DNA of 64,000 nucleotides from an uncultured Clostridium sp. (GCA_946565805.1 CAMNWO010000008.1:1-64000); one strand, 5' to 3'; positions 19,465-27,167 are shown, numbered from the stretch's first letter. Translations and numbers: made by a program. The notes: generated by a model from the sequence alone, not told the origin.

Positions 19465-19734
19465 TTACTCAGTTTCGTATTCTTTTAGCTTTTTAACTAT
19501 GTATTCTGCTTCTTCTCCTAATCCATCTATAAAATCATACAGATTAAATGCTATGCTTTCGTTTAGCAATATTACTTCTTTTCCTCCTTCGCAAAATTCG
19601 TCATATCCAAATATATTTGTAAATTCTTGTATTTCGTCAAAGTCTAGCCATACGATTATTTGTTCTTCATTTTCTATTCTGTATTCTTTATCTTTTAAGA
19701 ATAATATTAAATCTAATATTTCATCATTATTCAT
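19465..19734 (-). CDS. Small acidic phage protein
   Basis: An 89-aa acidic protein (many Glu and Asp, WLDFDEIQEFTNIFGYDEF, then LYDFIDGLGEEAEYIVKKL). Its ATG follows AAGGTGAG and it nearly abuts its neighbours, as is normal for phage early genes. Unknown function. Confidence 0.5.
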   Translation of the reverse strand: MNNDEILDLILFLKDKEYRIENEEQIIVWLDFDEIQEFTNIFGYDEFCEGGKEVILLNESIAFNLYDFIDGLGEEAEYIVKKLKEYETE

Positions 19735-19738
19735 CTTC

Positions 19739-19942
19739 TCACCTTCTCTTTAAATATCTATAAATTATCTTTTCTACATAAGCTAAAGCCTCGTATTGCG
19801 TTATAAATCTTCCACTATGTCTGTTTCTTACTTCTGCTCTTATTATCTTTATTTCTTGATTGTATTGTCTTTTATATTGCTTTGCTAATTGCTCTTTACT
19901 TAAGCCTTCCAGCCATTTTTGTATTATTTCTTTGTCTTGCAT
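19739..19942 (-). CDS. Small basic phage protein
   Basis: A 67-aa basic helical protein (KWLEGLSKEQLAKQYKRQYN) that could carry an HTH, ending VEKIIYRYLKRR. An AGAGGTG site precedes the ATG. Unknown function; DNA binding is only a possibility. Confidence 0.45.
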   Translation of the reverse strand: MQDKEIIQKWLEGLSKEQLAKQYKRQYNQEIKIIRAEVRNRHSGRFITQYEALAYVEKIIYRYLKRR

Positions 19943-19974
19943 ACTACACCTCTTTAGTAGTATGCTCTGTTTTG

Positions 19975-20184
19975 TTAATTTTCTTTCTGTTTCCTCTTTC
20001 TCTGTTTTTCTTCTTGCATTTCTTTGTTGTATTTTCTTAGAAACTTTTTAAATGTGTCGAACCCAACTGTAGTTTGATAAAAATAACCTATTAAATTCAA
20101 CATTAATACTGTTAATCCTGCTAGCACACATATACTTACAATAATTCCACATATGTACAAATAAATTTCAAAGATTTTATCCAT
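19975..20184 (-). CDS. Small phage membrane protein
   Basis: A 69-aa protein with one long hydrophobic segment or two short helices (residues about 7-36, including IIVSICVLAGLTVLML) and a very basic C-terminus (KEMQEEKQRKRKQKEN). Its ribosome site GGAGG lies inside the tiny upstream ORF. Confidence 0.45.
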   Translation of the reverse strand: MDKIFEIYLYICGIIVSICVLAGLTVLMLNLIGYFYQTTVGFDTFKKFLRKYNKEMQEEKQRKRKQKEN

Positions 20185-20185
20185 T

Positions 20186-20224
20186 CTATTTTTCCTCCAG
20201 TAATTCTTCTAATTGTTTATTCAT
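20186..20224 (-). CDS. 12-aa leader ORF
   Basis: ATG to TAG reading MNKQLEELLEEK. The GGAGG that serves the next gene lies in its last codons, so it probably works as a translational coupler more than as a protein. Confidence 0.25.
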   Translation of the reverse strand: MNKQLEELLEEK

Positions 20225-20233
20225 CTAACCACC

Positions 20234-20467
20234 TCATATCCCATATCTATTGTATTCTCTTACATTTGCCATAAAAGCTTTGTTTACTTCATCATCAAGT
20301 AAAATTTCTTTTCCGTCTTTTTTTATAAAATGCATTTTTCCTTTTTTATAACAAATATATTCTTTATTGTCTTTTAGTCTTATTGCAAAATATCCATCTA
20401 AATGCAGATTGGTTAATACATAGTCTTTTAAAGTTACTTCCTCTTTTATTTTATCTGCTTTACTCAT
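20234..20467 (-). CDS. Small phage protein
   Basis: A 77-aa protein with beta-type segments (YFAIRLKDNKEYICYKKGKM, then IKKDGKEILLDD). The ATG overlaps the stop of the upstream gene (TAATG). Unknown function. Confidence 0.5.
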   Translation of the reverse strand: MSKADKIKEEVTLKDYVLTNLHLDGYFAIRLKDNKEYICYKKGKMHFIKKDGKEILLDDEVNKAFMANVREYNRYGI

Positions 20468-20760
20468 TAGCTTTCCTCCTTGTGCATATCAATCAGCTTA
20501 TTTAGTTCCAATATTATTTCTTGAATCTTTTCTGCATTTACATCTTCTCTTGCATTTATTAAGTTCATTTCTGTTAGTGGTTTAACTTTCCTTAAGTTTA
20601 TTTTCTTTTTGAAACAAAATGCAAAATAATTATATTCTTCTCCTATATCTACAAAATCTTCATCAACTACTTTTTTTATTGTATATGTTTTTCCCTTTTT
20701 CAGGTTGTATTCATCAGTTATACATACTACCTTGTCTCCTTTTTTTAATTTATCTTTCAT
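20467..20760 (-). CDS. Small phage protein, SH3-like beta domain
   Basis: A 97-aa protein; of two adjacent ATGs, the second (20758-20760) has the better spacing from GGAG. Residues 4-40 (KKGDKVVCITDEYNLKKGKT) look like an SH3-like or KOW-like beta barrel, followed by FAFCFKKKINLRKVKPL and a helix. It overlaps its neighbours at both ends. Unknown function. Confidence 0.5.
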   Translation of the reverse strand: MKDKLKKGDKVVCITDEYNLKKGKTYTIKKVVDEDFVDIGEEYNYFAFCFKKKINLRKVKPLTEMNLINAREDVNAEKIQEIILELNKLIDMHKEES

Positions 20761-21106
20761 CATATTCTCCTTTCAAGATTTCTAAAATTTGTTTTCTATA
20801 TGCATTTGTTGCTTTTATTGCTTGTTCTTTTATAAAATTAATTTTATCTCCATGTAGTATTTTTTCTATCTTGTTAGCTTTTACTGTTAAGTTGTCCAAT
20901 GTTAATTCTTCTTCTAATATTTCTATTAGCTTTTGCTCTCTTGCTTCTAATATTCTATATTTTTTTAAAATTTTACTTATTGTTCTCATGTCTTGCTCAT
21001 CCACATAGCAATCTGGACAAAATCTCATTTCTTTTTTTGCATCACATTCACAACAATCGTTTTTTATATAAAATTCTAGTATTTCTTCCTCTTCTTTACT
21101 TAACAT
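20750..21106 (-). CDS. Small phage protein with Cys cluster
   Basis: A 118-aa protein with a short metal-binding-like segment (CCECDAKKEMRFCPDCY, residues about 18-34) between helices, then a long helical part. The start region lies in a perfect 28-bp tandem duplication that also encodes the end of the upstream gene. Unknown function. Confidence 0.5.
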   Translation of the reverse strand: MLSKEEEEILEFYIKNDCCECDAKKEMRFCPDCYVDEQDMRTISKILKKYRILEAREQKLIEILEEELTLDNLTVKANKIEKILHGDKINFIKEQAIKATNAYRKQILEILKGEYDER

Positions 21107-21146
21107 TGGTTTCCTCCTCTTCTTTACTTAACATTGGTTTCCTCCT
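21091..21146. repeat. 28-bp perfect tandem duplication
   Basis: Two identical 28-bp units (21091-21118 and 21119-21146) span the junction of two small genes. Each unit carries the same GGAGG and ATG, so the last codons of the upstream gene look like a copied start region. Confidence 0.85.
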
Positions 21147-21307
21147 CTTCTATTCTTTGTTGTATTCCTAACATTTTCTTTATTTCCTTAATCGGCTCTT
21201 CTGCATACTTACATTCGTTTGTTCCAATCCAGTTTGGATTTTCTAGTAGTATACAGCCACCACAGTTTTTACATTTTCCGTGTTAATTCTTTGTAGTTGT
21301 ATTTCAT
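21124..21307 (-). CDS. Small zinc-ribbon phage protein read through a +1 shift at CGG
   Basis: AAAGGAG precedes the ATG at 21305-21307. The zero frame is only 12 codons (MKYNYKELTRKM, stop). Codon 10 is CGG (21278-21280); skipping its C gives LTGKCKNCGGCILLENPNW and a 60-aa protein ending EEEETNVK. The +1 frame contains CxxCxxC and a further Cys, a clear metal-binding pattern that the zero frame lacks. Without the shift the locus would encode nothing useful. Confidence 0.7.
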
Positions 21308-21310
21308 AAA

Positions 21311-21489
21311 TTACTCCTTTGGCATTTCATATACATAATTATGACTATTAGACAATGAATATCTCTTGCCTTCTTGTAGTCTTTTTGTATATTCATATTG
21401 CTCTATTATTTCTTGGAATACTTCTTTTGCTCTTTCTTCTCTTTTGTAATCTCCTAGTATGTATCTTTATCCTGACTTACTATTATCAT
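21311..21489 (-). pseudogene. Decayed small phage gene
   Basis: The start reads MIIVSQDKDTY and stops at TAG (21454-21456). In another frame LGDYKREERAKEVFQEII follows to the end, ...YEMPKE. Both ends match a common small phage protein that begins MIIVSQDK and carries YKxEERAKEVxQEI, but the 30 or so residues normally between them are missing. The frames do not join and there is no CGG, so an internal deletion is the best reading. Confidence 0.6.
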
Positions 21490-21498
21490 AATTTCCTC

Positions 21499-21751
21499 CT
21501 AAATTTGCGGAATATGGTTCATGTTTTTTGCTACCATATCTGCTAAATAATATCTTTTAAAACTTACTGGCTCTCCATATCTATTTTTGTCGCTCTCCCA
21601 TTTTGTTTCAAACTCATATCCCTGTTCTTTTAATTCTTTTATTCTTGTTGCTAATTGTGTTACTCCGCAAATCTATGTATGCTTCATAGCTTGTTATACT
21701 TCCAAACTCTCGTATGTAATTTATTATTTTCTGTCTTTGTGTTGTTTTCAT
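21499..21751 (-). CDS. Phage winged-helix/HTH protein read through a +1 shift at CGG
   Basis: GAGGAGG precedes the ATG at 21749-21751. Codon 29 is CGG (21665-21667). The zero frame would end after 45 residues in a Lys/Arg/Asn-rich tail. Skipping the C gives SYEAYIDLGVTQLATRIKEL and 83 aa in total, ending NHIPQI. This matches a common family of phage helix-turn-helix proteins (ITSxEAxxxLGVTxLxxRIxxLKxxGY), and the Gly created by the shift is the family's turn Gly. Probably an early regulator. Confidence 0.75.
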
Positions 21752-21764
21752 TTGTTTATCCTCC

Positions 21765-22334
21765 TCATTTAAATTTCTTATCTATACTCATTAAATCGTA
21801 AAATAACTTATCTTGTTCTTCTTGTGTTAAATTAGAATATTCTTCACTATTTTGGCACTCTGTTATTATCCCGATTTTTCTGTTTGCATTTTCTTTTTCG
21901 ATTTGCTCTTTATATTTATTAAATAAAAATAAATAAATATTCTTTACATTCTTGTTTGTGTTACTTCGTTGTTCTTTTGTTGTTTTTTTGTTGTTATCTT
22001 TTAATTCTTCCACCTGATAATCTTCCCATTTTTCAATACTTACAACTGAAAATTTGTTGTTACTGTTTACGCTAATCATTTGTAATTTTTCTAATAACTT
22101 TATGTATTTGTAAATTGTACTTTCTGTCATCTGTAATTCTTCCGCTGCTTTCTTCCTTCCAAATACAAATTGTCCTTTTTCCAAATTCACTTCTGTTTGT
22201 CCAACTAATTGTATTCTTTCTTTATGTGTTGCTTTTAATAAACACCATATCCAAATTTTCAATGCTTTTTCGTTTTCAAATATGGGAGAATTTAATAATT
22301 TTCTAAATAACTTTATATAACTTTTATCTTCCAT
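21765..22334 (-). CDS. Replication initiation-type protein (DnaD-like HTH)
   Basis: A 189-aa protein starting at the ATG at 22332-22334. The first 110 residues form a winged helix with YIKLFRKLLNSPIFENEKAL, GQFVFGRKKAAEELQMTEST and YKYIKLLEKLQMI, as in phage replisome organiser and DnaD-N proteins. The C-terminus is charged and lacks a clear second domain. It is the only replication candidate in the early region. Confidence 0.65.
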   Translation of the reverse strand: MEDKSYIKLFRKLLNSPIFENEKALKIWIWCLLKATHKERIQLVGQTEVNLEKGQFVFGRKKAAEELQMTESTIYKYIKLLEKLQMISVNSNNKFSVVSIEKWEDYQVEELKDNNKKTTKEQRSNTNKNVKNIYLFLFNKYKEQIEKENANRKIGIITECQNSEEYSNLTQEEQDKLFYDLMSIDKKFK

Positions 22335-22394
22335 ATCTCCCACCTTTTATATAAAACTAGAATAGAATGTTTTGTCCTACCCTAGTTGTTTAAT

Positions 22395-22598
22395 CTATTT
22401 TTTATTGCTTTTTAAATTCTTTTTTTCTGCACATTTTTCACATACATTAATTTCTTTTACTATCTCAAATCCTTTTGAAATCCCTTCTTTTCCGTGTTTA
22501 TCTATATAATTATAAGTTTTGTTTCTTGTTTTAACTATTTCTTTATGTTGTTTTTCTCCAGCTTGTGTTACTTTTCCGCATCTTTCACATTTAAACAT
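22395..22598 (-). CDS. Small zinc-ribbon phage protein
   Basis: A 67-aa protein with two CxxC pairs (CERCGK at residue 4 and CEKCAEK near residue 53) around a basic middle, so it likely folds on one zinc. AGGAGG precedes the ATG. Unknown role. Confidence 0.55.
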   Translation of the reverse strand: MFKCERCGKVTQAGEKQHKEIVKTRNKTYNYIDKHGKEGISKGFEIVKEINVCEKCAEKKNLKSNKK

Positions 22599-22610
22599 TT
22601 TTATTTCCTC

Positions 22611-23009
22611 CTAATATTTTTTATAAACTAATTTTTCTTTGTTCCATTTTGCCCCATAAATGCCTTTTAAATAGTTTTCTATGTAATCCTCATATCTTTT
22701 TGTTTCTAAACCAAAATCTTCTTCATAATGGCATTTTGGACACAATGTAACTATGTTTTCTTCTATTCCTAATCCACCTTGACTGCGTTTTATAAAGTGT
22801 GCATTTGCGCAAACCATTTTGACTTCTTTTTTGCAACAGATACATCTATGCTTGTCTCTTTCCCATACTTTTTCTTTTATTTTTTTTGGTATTTCTGTTG
22901 CTTTAGTCTGCTTATGTTTTTTATCTTTCTTTTTTATTTCTGTAGTCTTCTTTTTCTGTATAGTTTTTGGATAAGGATTAAAAGAATTGCTTAAATCTGT
23001 TACTACCAT
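22611..23009 (-). CDS. HNH endonuclease
   Basis: A 132-aa protein starting at 23007-23009 behind AAAGGAG. The basic N-terminus is followed by an HNH fold: RDKHRCICCKKEV, NAHFIKRSQGG and ENIVTLCPKCHYEED provide the zinc cysteines and catalytic His. Such nucleases are common in the replication cluster of phages. Confidence 0.75.
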   Translation of the reverse strand: MVVTDLSNSFNPYPKTIQKKKTTEIKKKDKKHKQTKATEIPKKIKEKVWERDKHRCICCKKEVKMVCANAHFIKRSQGGLGIEENIVTLCPKCHYEEDFGLETKRYEDYIENYLKGIYGAKWNKEKLVYKKY

Positions 23010-23023
23010 AATTTTCTCCTTTT

Positions 23024-23119
23024 TTATGTAATTGCTGCTAGTATTAATATAAATATAAACGGAGATACTACAACTAATGCTACTATCAATATTTCTAAAA
23101 ACTCCCAAAATTTATCCAT
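23024..23119 (-). CDS. 31-aa phage membrane peptide
   Basis: The ATG overlaps the stop of the NinB-like gene (AATGGATAA). The peptide, starting MDKFWEFLEILIVALVVVS, is almost all transmembrane helix. Overlap-coupled translation and clean framing support it; function unknown. Confidence 0.5.
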   Translation of the reverse strand: MDKFWEFLEILIVALVVVSPFIFILILAAIT

Positions 23120-23561
23120 TTTTCCACTCCTTTAACAAACTTTCTATTTCTGCCTTTGGCTTTGTTTCTATTCCTTCTTCTTGGCACTCGCTAACTAGTC
23201 CATCTATTAATATCGACATTTCTTTTCTGTCCATTTCAGAACTACCTTTATATACTTTGTAGTGTTTAAAAGTTTTTTCATTTAAAATCGATTCTCCTGC
23301 TTCTGAATAGTATTTAAAATATGGTTTTACATCTATATTTTCTAAAACACTTACTATTTCGCTTTGTCCGTATCTCTGCAACAATAAAAAATGTAATTCT
23401 TCTTTGCTAATTCTTAATGTGTTTGCTAACTTATTAACCAATTCCCAGTAATATGCGTTAGCTTTTAGCCCCCTTTTTTCTTTGTATTCTTTTACTTCAT
23501 ATTTTTTGTCCTTATCTTGTTCTAATATCCATGTTATTACCTGCTTTTGTGTTCCTATCAT
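23112..23561 (-). CDS. NinB-like recombination-associated protein
   Basis: A 149-aa protein whose segment EYKEKRGLKANAYYWELVNK resembles the conserved core of phage NinB/YqaN-type proteins that act with annealing recombinases. It overlaps the Rad52-like gene by four bases. The rest is charged and helical. The family call is tentative. Confidence 0.45.
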   Translation of the reverse strand: MIGTQKQVITWILEQDKDKKYEVKEYKEKRGLKANAYYWELVNKLANTLRISKEELHFLLLQRYGQSEIVSVLENIDVKPYFKYYSEAGESILNEKTFKHYKVYKGSSEMDRKEMSILIDGLVSECQEEGIETKPKAEIESLLKEWKNG

Positions 23562-24091
23562 TTAGTCACCTGCTTTTTATATAAAAACACTCTTTTATTT
23601 TTGTTATTCTTAATTGCTAGTCCTGTTATTTCTTTATTTGTTATTTCTATTGCTTCTACATAAAATTTTGTATATGTTGTCTTTTTGTTATTTTTAGTCT
23701 TTATTTCATAATTTTCTTTTCCTTCTATATCCTTATATGGTATGTATATAGTGGGTGCAGTATAAAGTTCTCTGCCTATTCCCCAATTAAATCCTGCTCT
23801 TTTGAAACTGTCTGATGCTTCTCCTTTTTCTGCTTCTGTAAAACTTTCTTTTCCGCAATCCCATTTTGTTATCCATTGTTTTTTTGTATCGTCCCAAATT
23901 GAAATCCCACAATATATGTTGTTTTTTAATTCTTTATGGTCTCTTTGCCAGTTTTCTGGTTTTACCGTTTCATCTAAAATATTCTGGTCTACTCTTGCAT
24001 CTTTGTATAGTAAAATCGTTAAATAATTTTCGTTAAATGTAGATATTCTACAATCTATTTCATTTGATTTTAAATCTCTAAATTGAACCAT
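23558..24091 (-). CDS. Rad52-like single-strand annealing protein
   Basis: A 177-aa protein starting at 24089-24091 (MVQFRDLKSNEID) behind GGAGG. The diagnostic block is EAEKGEASDSFKRAGFNWGI followed by GRELYTAPTIYIP, as in Rad52/Sak-type phage annealing proteins. It probably pairs single strands during phage replication and recombination, with Gp157 upstream and NinB-like and HNH genes downstream. Confidence 0.65.
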   Translation of the reverse strand: MVQFRDLKSNEIDCRISTFNENYLTILLYKDARVDQNILDETVKPENWQRDHKELKNNIYCGISIWDDTKKQWITKWDCGKESFTEAEKGEASDSFKRAGFNWGIGRELYTAPTIYIPYKDIEGKENYEIKTKNNKKTTYTKFYVEAIEITNKEITGLAIKNNKNKRVFLYKKQVTK

Positions 24092-24139
24092 AATATTTGT
24101 TTCCTCCATCTATTGAATCCAAGTAATCCATAACTCCTC

Positions 24140-24634
24140 CTACTTAATCCTTAAACTTGTATTGTTTGTTAAGATATTTACCCCGTTTGGTATTTCTCCT
24201 GTTTCTTTAAAATTGTTCTTAATCTTTGTTTTATCAATTTTTACTGTTACTACTTCTGTTTTATATTCTTCTGGTATTTCATCTTCATTTACAATTTCTA
24301 TACTAGCTGGATTTTTAGCAATTGTTAAGCTACCTAGCTCTGTATCTATTTTTGTAATTCCATTTTTGTCCATACATTCTTTTACATATTCTTTAAATCT
24401 TGTTAATTTGTTTTCTATTGTTTTTCTTTTATCTGCAAGTCTTTTTTCTTCTTCTTTCATTGCGTTAATCATTAATTCTGTATTTCTTGCATAACCTATA
24501 ATGTTTTGACTTTTTTGTTGTAATAAAATTGTTAATTCTTCCTCTACTTTTATTTTGTCTTCTACTGACATTTCTTCATTTTCCATTAATGCTGGAAAAG
24601 CATTTGTTATTTCATATAAACTTAAATTATTCAT
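24140..24634 (-). CDS. Gp157 family protein
   Basis: A 164-aa protein with the layout of siphovirus Gp157: a helical N-terminus, a central coil (RLADKRKTIENKLTRFKEYV), then LGSLTIAKNPASIEI and IPEEYKTEVVTVKIDKTKIK. It stands at the head of the recombination genes, its usual place. Confidence 0.8.
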   Translation of the reverse strand: MNNLSLYEITNAFPALMENEEMSVEDKIKVEEELTILLQQKSQNIIGYARNTELMINAMKEEEKRLADKRKTIENKLTRFKEYVKECMDKNGITKIDTELGSLTIAKNPASIEIVNEDEIPEEYKTEVVTVKIDKTKIKNNFKETGEIPNGVNILTNNTSLRIK

Positions 24635-24722
24635 TTTTAATTTCCTCCCTTTTTGACATATCTATTTTTTCGTGCTATACTAAAAACAGATATGAATTTA
24701 TATATATTCTTATTGTGTTGAG

Positions 24723-25022
24723 TTATCTATCACTTCCAAACTTGTTAGATAGCTCTTTCATTATGTCTATGTTTAATTTTCTCAATTCGTTATAAATCAT
24801 ATTTCTTTGTTGTTTTTTCCACTCTTCTGAGTTTCCACTCCTGTCGATTCTTTCTAAATTATTTAGTTCTGCTATTGTATTTTCTGCTAATAATTTTGCA
24901 TGTATACTTTGCAATTTTAGTTCTTCGTTTTCTATTCTGTTTAGTTTATTTTCTTCGTGTACTACTAGATTTTCTTCTTTTAAATTGTTATTTTCTAATA
25001 TTAGCTTTAATCTGTTAAACAT
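24723..25022 (-). CDS. Small coiled-coil phage protein
   Basis: A 99-aa protein starting at 25020-25022 after AAAGGAG. It is nearly all coiled coil (residues 1-75) with a C-terminal helix ELRKLNIDIMKELSNKF. Unknown function. Confidence 0.5.
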   Translation of the reverse strand: MFNRLKLILENNNLKEENLVVHEENKLNRIENEELKLQSIHAKLLAENTIAELNNLERIDRSGNSEEWKKQQRNMIYNELRKLNIDIMKELSNKFGSDR

Positions 25023-25091
25023 CTTTATTTCTCCTTTCTTGTAAAATATTGTAATTTGTTGTATAATCCACCATGAAAGGCGGTGATTATA

Positions 25092-25493
25092 TTGCGACTT
25101 AATCAAGATTGTGTTAGAGATAGTTTGCTTTATTTTGAATATTATTTAACTAACACAAATGTCTTTATATTAGACCATTGTTTGTATGCCAGCAATCAAT
25201 ATCTTGAAGGTTATTCAAATCCAGATTTTTTATATACTTGTTTAAAATTAAAAGAAGCTGGTTTTATAAATTGTGATATAACTAATTATATTGATTCACC
25301 AATTCCAAAACTGACAGTTCGTTCTATAACATGGAATGGTCATAAATTTCTTGATAATATTAGAGATATTAATATTTGGTCTAAAACCAAAAATATATTA
25401 ACTCCTCTTAAATCAATTTCTATTGACTTGATTAGTGAAACCGCTTCTAAAGTAATTATTCATTATATAGATAGCAAATTAGGTAACACCTAA
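25092..25493 (+). CDS. DUF2513-like phage protein
   Basis: The only plus-strand gene inside the early cluster. The likely start is TTG at 25092 (MRLNQDCVRDSLLYFEYYL), with AAAGGCGGTGAT just before it; a GTG at 25083 lies within that site. The N-terminus and VRSITWNGHKFLDNIRD near residues 80-96 match the DUF2513 family, often found near phage lysogeny genes. A short MKGGDYIAT frame overlaps the ribosome site and may be a leader. Function of the family is unknown. Confidence 0.65.
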   Translation: MRLNQDCVRDSLLYFEYYLTNTNVFILDHCLYASNQYLEGYSNPDFLYTCLKLKEAGFINCDITNYIDSPIPKLTVRSITWNGHKFLDNIRDINIWSKTKNILTPLKSISIDLISETASKVIIHYIDSKLGNT

Positions 25494-25679
25494 ATCCTTC
25501 AAATAAGCTAATGTTGATTCACACTCTGCATTAGTTATTTTTTTTATTTCTTCTATCTCTCTTAAAACCTTTTCCTTGTTTAATGGTAATGGTAATATTG
25601 AGTTTAAAATTATTCTATTTATTAGTAATGGTAATTCAAAATATAAATCTCTTTCTCGTTCAATCTCTTTTTCTTCCAT
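25479..25679 (-). CDS. Small phage protein
   Basis: A 66-aa acidic helical protein (KEKVLREIEEIKKITNAECE) behind GGAGGAG. It overlaps the end of the opposing DUF2513 gene by 15 bases. Unknown function. Confidence 0.45.
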   Translation of the reverse strand: MEEKEIERERDLYFELPLLINRIILNSILPLPLNKEKVLREIEEIKKITNAECESTLAYLKDLGVT

Positions 25680-25691
25680 TCCTTCTCCTCC

Positions 25692-25814
25692 TTAATTCAA
25701 CGTAGTTGCTGTCATAACTCCGTAAATCAACATACTTGTCCACATTCCCCACACAATTGTGTATAACAGCATATTTGCTAATATTGTTTTTAGTTTCTTT
25801 TTAGTCTTTTTCAT
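25692..25814 (-). CDS. 40-aa phage membrane peptide
   Basis: ATG at 25812-25814 after GAAGGTG. A basic start (MKKTKKKLK) is followed by a single transmembrane segment (ANMLLYTIVWGMWTSMLIYG). Its stop lies just before the ribosome site of the next gene. Unknown function. Confidence 0.5.
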   Translation of the reverse strand: MKKTKKKLKTILANMLLYTIVWGMWTSMLIYGVMTATTLN

Positions 25815-25830
25815 TTGTTTCACCTTCTTT

Positions 25831-26070
25831 CTAATTAAAAATATCCATTCCTTTTGTTTGCAATGCTTCTTTAAATTTGTCTATTTCAATGCAATATCCA
25901 CCAAAATTTGTTCCATATCTTTTGCAGAAGTCTGTTGCCTTATTTAGATTTACTTGATAATTTTCAGCTATTTCTTTTGCATAAATTAATTTTGGTAAAT
26001 TACTTTCATTTTTTATAGCTTCTAAATTTCTATTTATACTTTTTAGAAGCTCAACCACTTCTTCTGGCAT
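25831..26070 (-). CDS. Excisionase-like DNA-binding protein
   Basis: A 79-aa protein starting at 26068-26070, nine bases after AAAGGAG. An N-terminal coil leads into a MerR/Xis-like winged HTH (LIYAKEIAENYQVNLNKATD, then FGGYCIEIDKFKEAL). Position just after the Cro-like gene suits an excisionase or early regulator. Confidence 0.5.
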   Translation of the reverse strand: MPEEVVELLKSINRNLEAIKNESNLPKLIYAKEIAENYQVNLNKATDFCKRYGTNFGGYCIEIDKFKEALQTKGMDIFN

Positions 26071-26099
26071 TTTTCTCATCTCCTTTCTTTTTGTTTGTG

Positions 26100-26342
26100 T
26101 TAGTCGGCATTTTTAGTATCTTTTTTAGATACTTCTTTATCAAAAAAAATTTTGTCTATTTCATCAGGTGTTAGTTCATATCGTTTTTTCATTTTCATTA
26201 TTTCTCCTTGAGTAAATTCTGCACCATTCGTATTATTTATTTTTGTAGAAACCGTTTGATACGCTATGTTTAAAAATTCCCCTAATGTGTTATTATTGTC
26301 TTCAAATAAAACCATTTTTGACCTTAGCAATTTTGTGTTCAT
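26100..26342 (-). CDS. Cro-like HTH regulator
   Basis: An 80-aa HTH protein (LRSKMVLFEDNNNTLGEFLN, then AYQTVSTKINNTNGAEFTQG). It is divergent from the LexA-type repressor and is the first gene of the leftward early transcript, as Cro is. A perfect GTATCT/AGATAC palindrome lies inside its own 3' end. Confidence 0.7.
   Translation of the reverse strand: MNTKLLRSKMVLFEDNNNTLGEFLNIAYQTVSTKINNTNGAEFTQGEIMKMKKRYELTPDEIDKIFFDKEVSKKDTKNAD
26116..26132. promoter_or_regulatory. Phage operator inside cro 3' end
   Basis: A 17-bp palindrome, GTATCTTTTTTAGATAC. It shares half-sites with the operator at the early promoter, so it is likely an extra binding site for the repressor or Cro. Confidence 0.55.
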
Positions 26343-26360
26343 TTTTTCACCTCTTTTCTT

Positions 26361-26377
26361 GTATCTTTTTAGGATAC
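26361..26377. promoter_or_regulatory. Phage operator at the early promoter
   Basis: GTATCTTTTTAGGATAC, an inverted repeat that covers the expected start site of the leftward promoter. Further GATAC half-sites lie at 26441-26445 and 26493-26497, the latter at the repressor promoter start. Confidence 0.65.
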
Positions 26378-26381
26378 TGTT

Positions 26382-26410
26382 ATAATATATTATATTTTTT
26401 TTAATGTCAA
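26382..26410 (-). promoter_or_regulatory. Leftward early (PR-like) promoter
   Basis: Minus-strand TTGACA (26405-26410), 17-bp spacer, TATTAT (26382-26387). It drives cro and the early genes, and its start region overlaps the operator at 26361-26377. Confidence 0.75.
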
Positions 26411-26460
26411 TACTTTTTTGAAAAAAAATAAACTTTTTAAGATACTTTTTCGTAAAACTA

Positions 26461-26489
26461 TTGAAATGAGGTCTTTTTTATGATAAAAT
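26461..26489 (+). promoter_or_regulatory. Repressor maintenance promoter
   Basis: Plus-strand TTGAAA (26461-26466), 17-bp spacer, TAAAAT (26484-26489). A GATAC half-site sits at the start point, compatible with autoregulation. Confidence 0.55.
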
Positions 26490-26516
26490 TAAGATACTCA
26501 AAAAGGAGGATTTCTT

Positions 26517-27167
26517 ATGGAAATGGGAGAACGAATAAAAAAATTAAGGAAAGAAATGGGATTAACTCAAGAAGAACTAGGCAAATATATTGGCGTTAAA
26601 AAGGCTGCTATCATGAAATATGAAAAAGGCAATGTTAAAAATATGAAAAGGTCTACTATAGAAACATTGTCAAAATTATTTAATGTTAGTCCATCATTTT
26701 TAATGTGTTTAGACGAACCAAAAACAGACAGGTTTGGTAATCGTGTTGTCTCTATTCCACTTCTTGGAGAAGTTCGTGCAGGATATGATTACTTGGCACA
26801 AGAAAATTGGGAGGGAACGGTTGAAATAAAAGAAGAACTTGCAAAAACAGGAGATTTCTTTGCTTTAACAATAAAAGGAAACAGTATGTTTGAAACTTTA
26901 TGGGAGGGTGATATTGTAGCTGTTAAAAGACAAGATTTTGCTGTTGATGGGAACATTGCTGTTGTGCTTATAAATGGCGATGAAGCAACCGTTAAAAAAA
27001 TAAAAATACTAGAAAATGGAATTAAACTTATTCCGCTTAACAGAAGAATCAATCCAGATACTCAAGAACCATTTTACGAAGATAAGACATATACAAAAGA
27101 AGATATGCAAACTATGCCTGTTAAAATTATTGGCATAGTAAAACAAATAATAGAAAGAAATTTTTAA
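26517..27167 (+). CDS. LexA/CI-type phage repressor
   Basis: A 216-aa repressor that maintains lysogeny. Residues 1-65 are an HTH (MGLTQEELGKYIGVKKAAIM). Then a hinge with an Ala-Gly cleavage site (EVRAGYD) and an S24 peptidase domain with catalytic Ser in IKGNSMFETLWEGD and catalytic Lys in GDEATVKKI. It should self-cleave under RecA activation and induce the prophage. The ATG follows AAGGAGG. Confidence 0.9.
   Translation: MEMGERIKKLRKEMGLTQEELGKYIGVKKAAIMKYEKGNVKNMKRSTIETLSKLFNVSPSFLMCLDEPKTDRFGNRVVSIPLLGEVRAGYDYLAQENWEGTVEIKEELAKTGDFFALTIKGNSMFETLWEGDIVAVKRQDFAVDGNIAVVLINGDEATVKKIKILENGIKLIPLNRRINPDTQEPFYEDKTYTKEDMQTMPVKIIGIVKQIIERNF

Noticed and set aside
21311..21489. Another programmed shift in the small gene at 21.4 kb
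   Set aside because: There is no CGG, the frames do not join by one base and an internal part is missing, so deletion is more likely.
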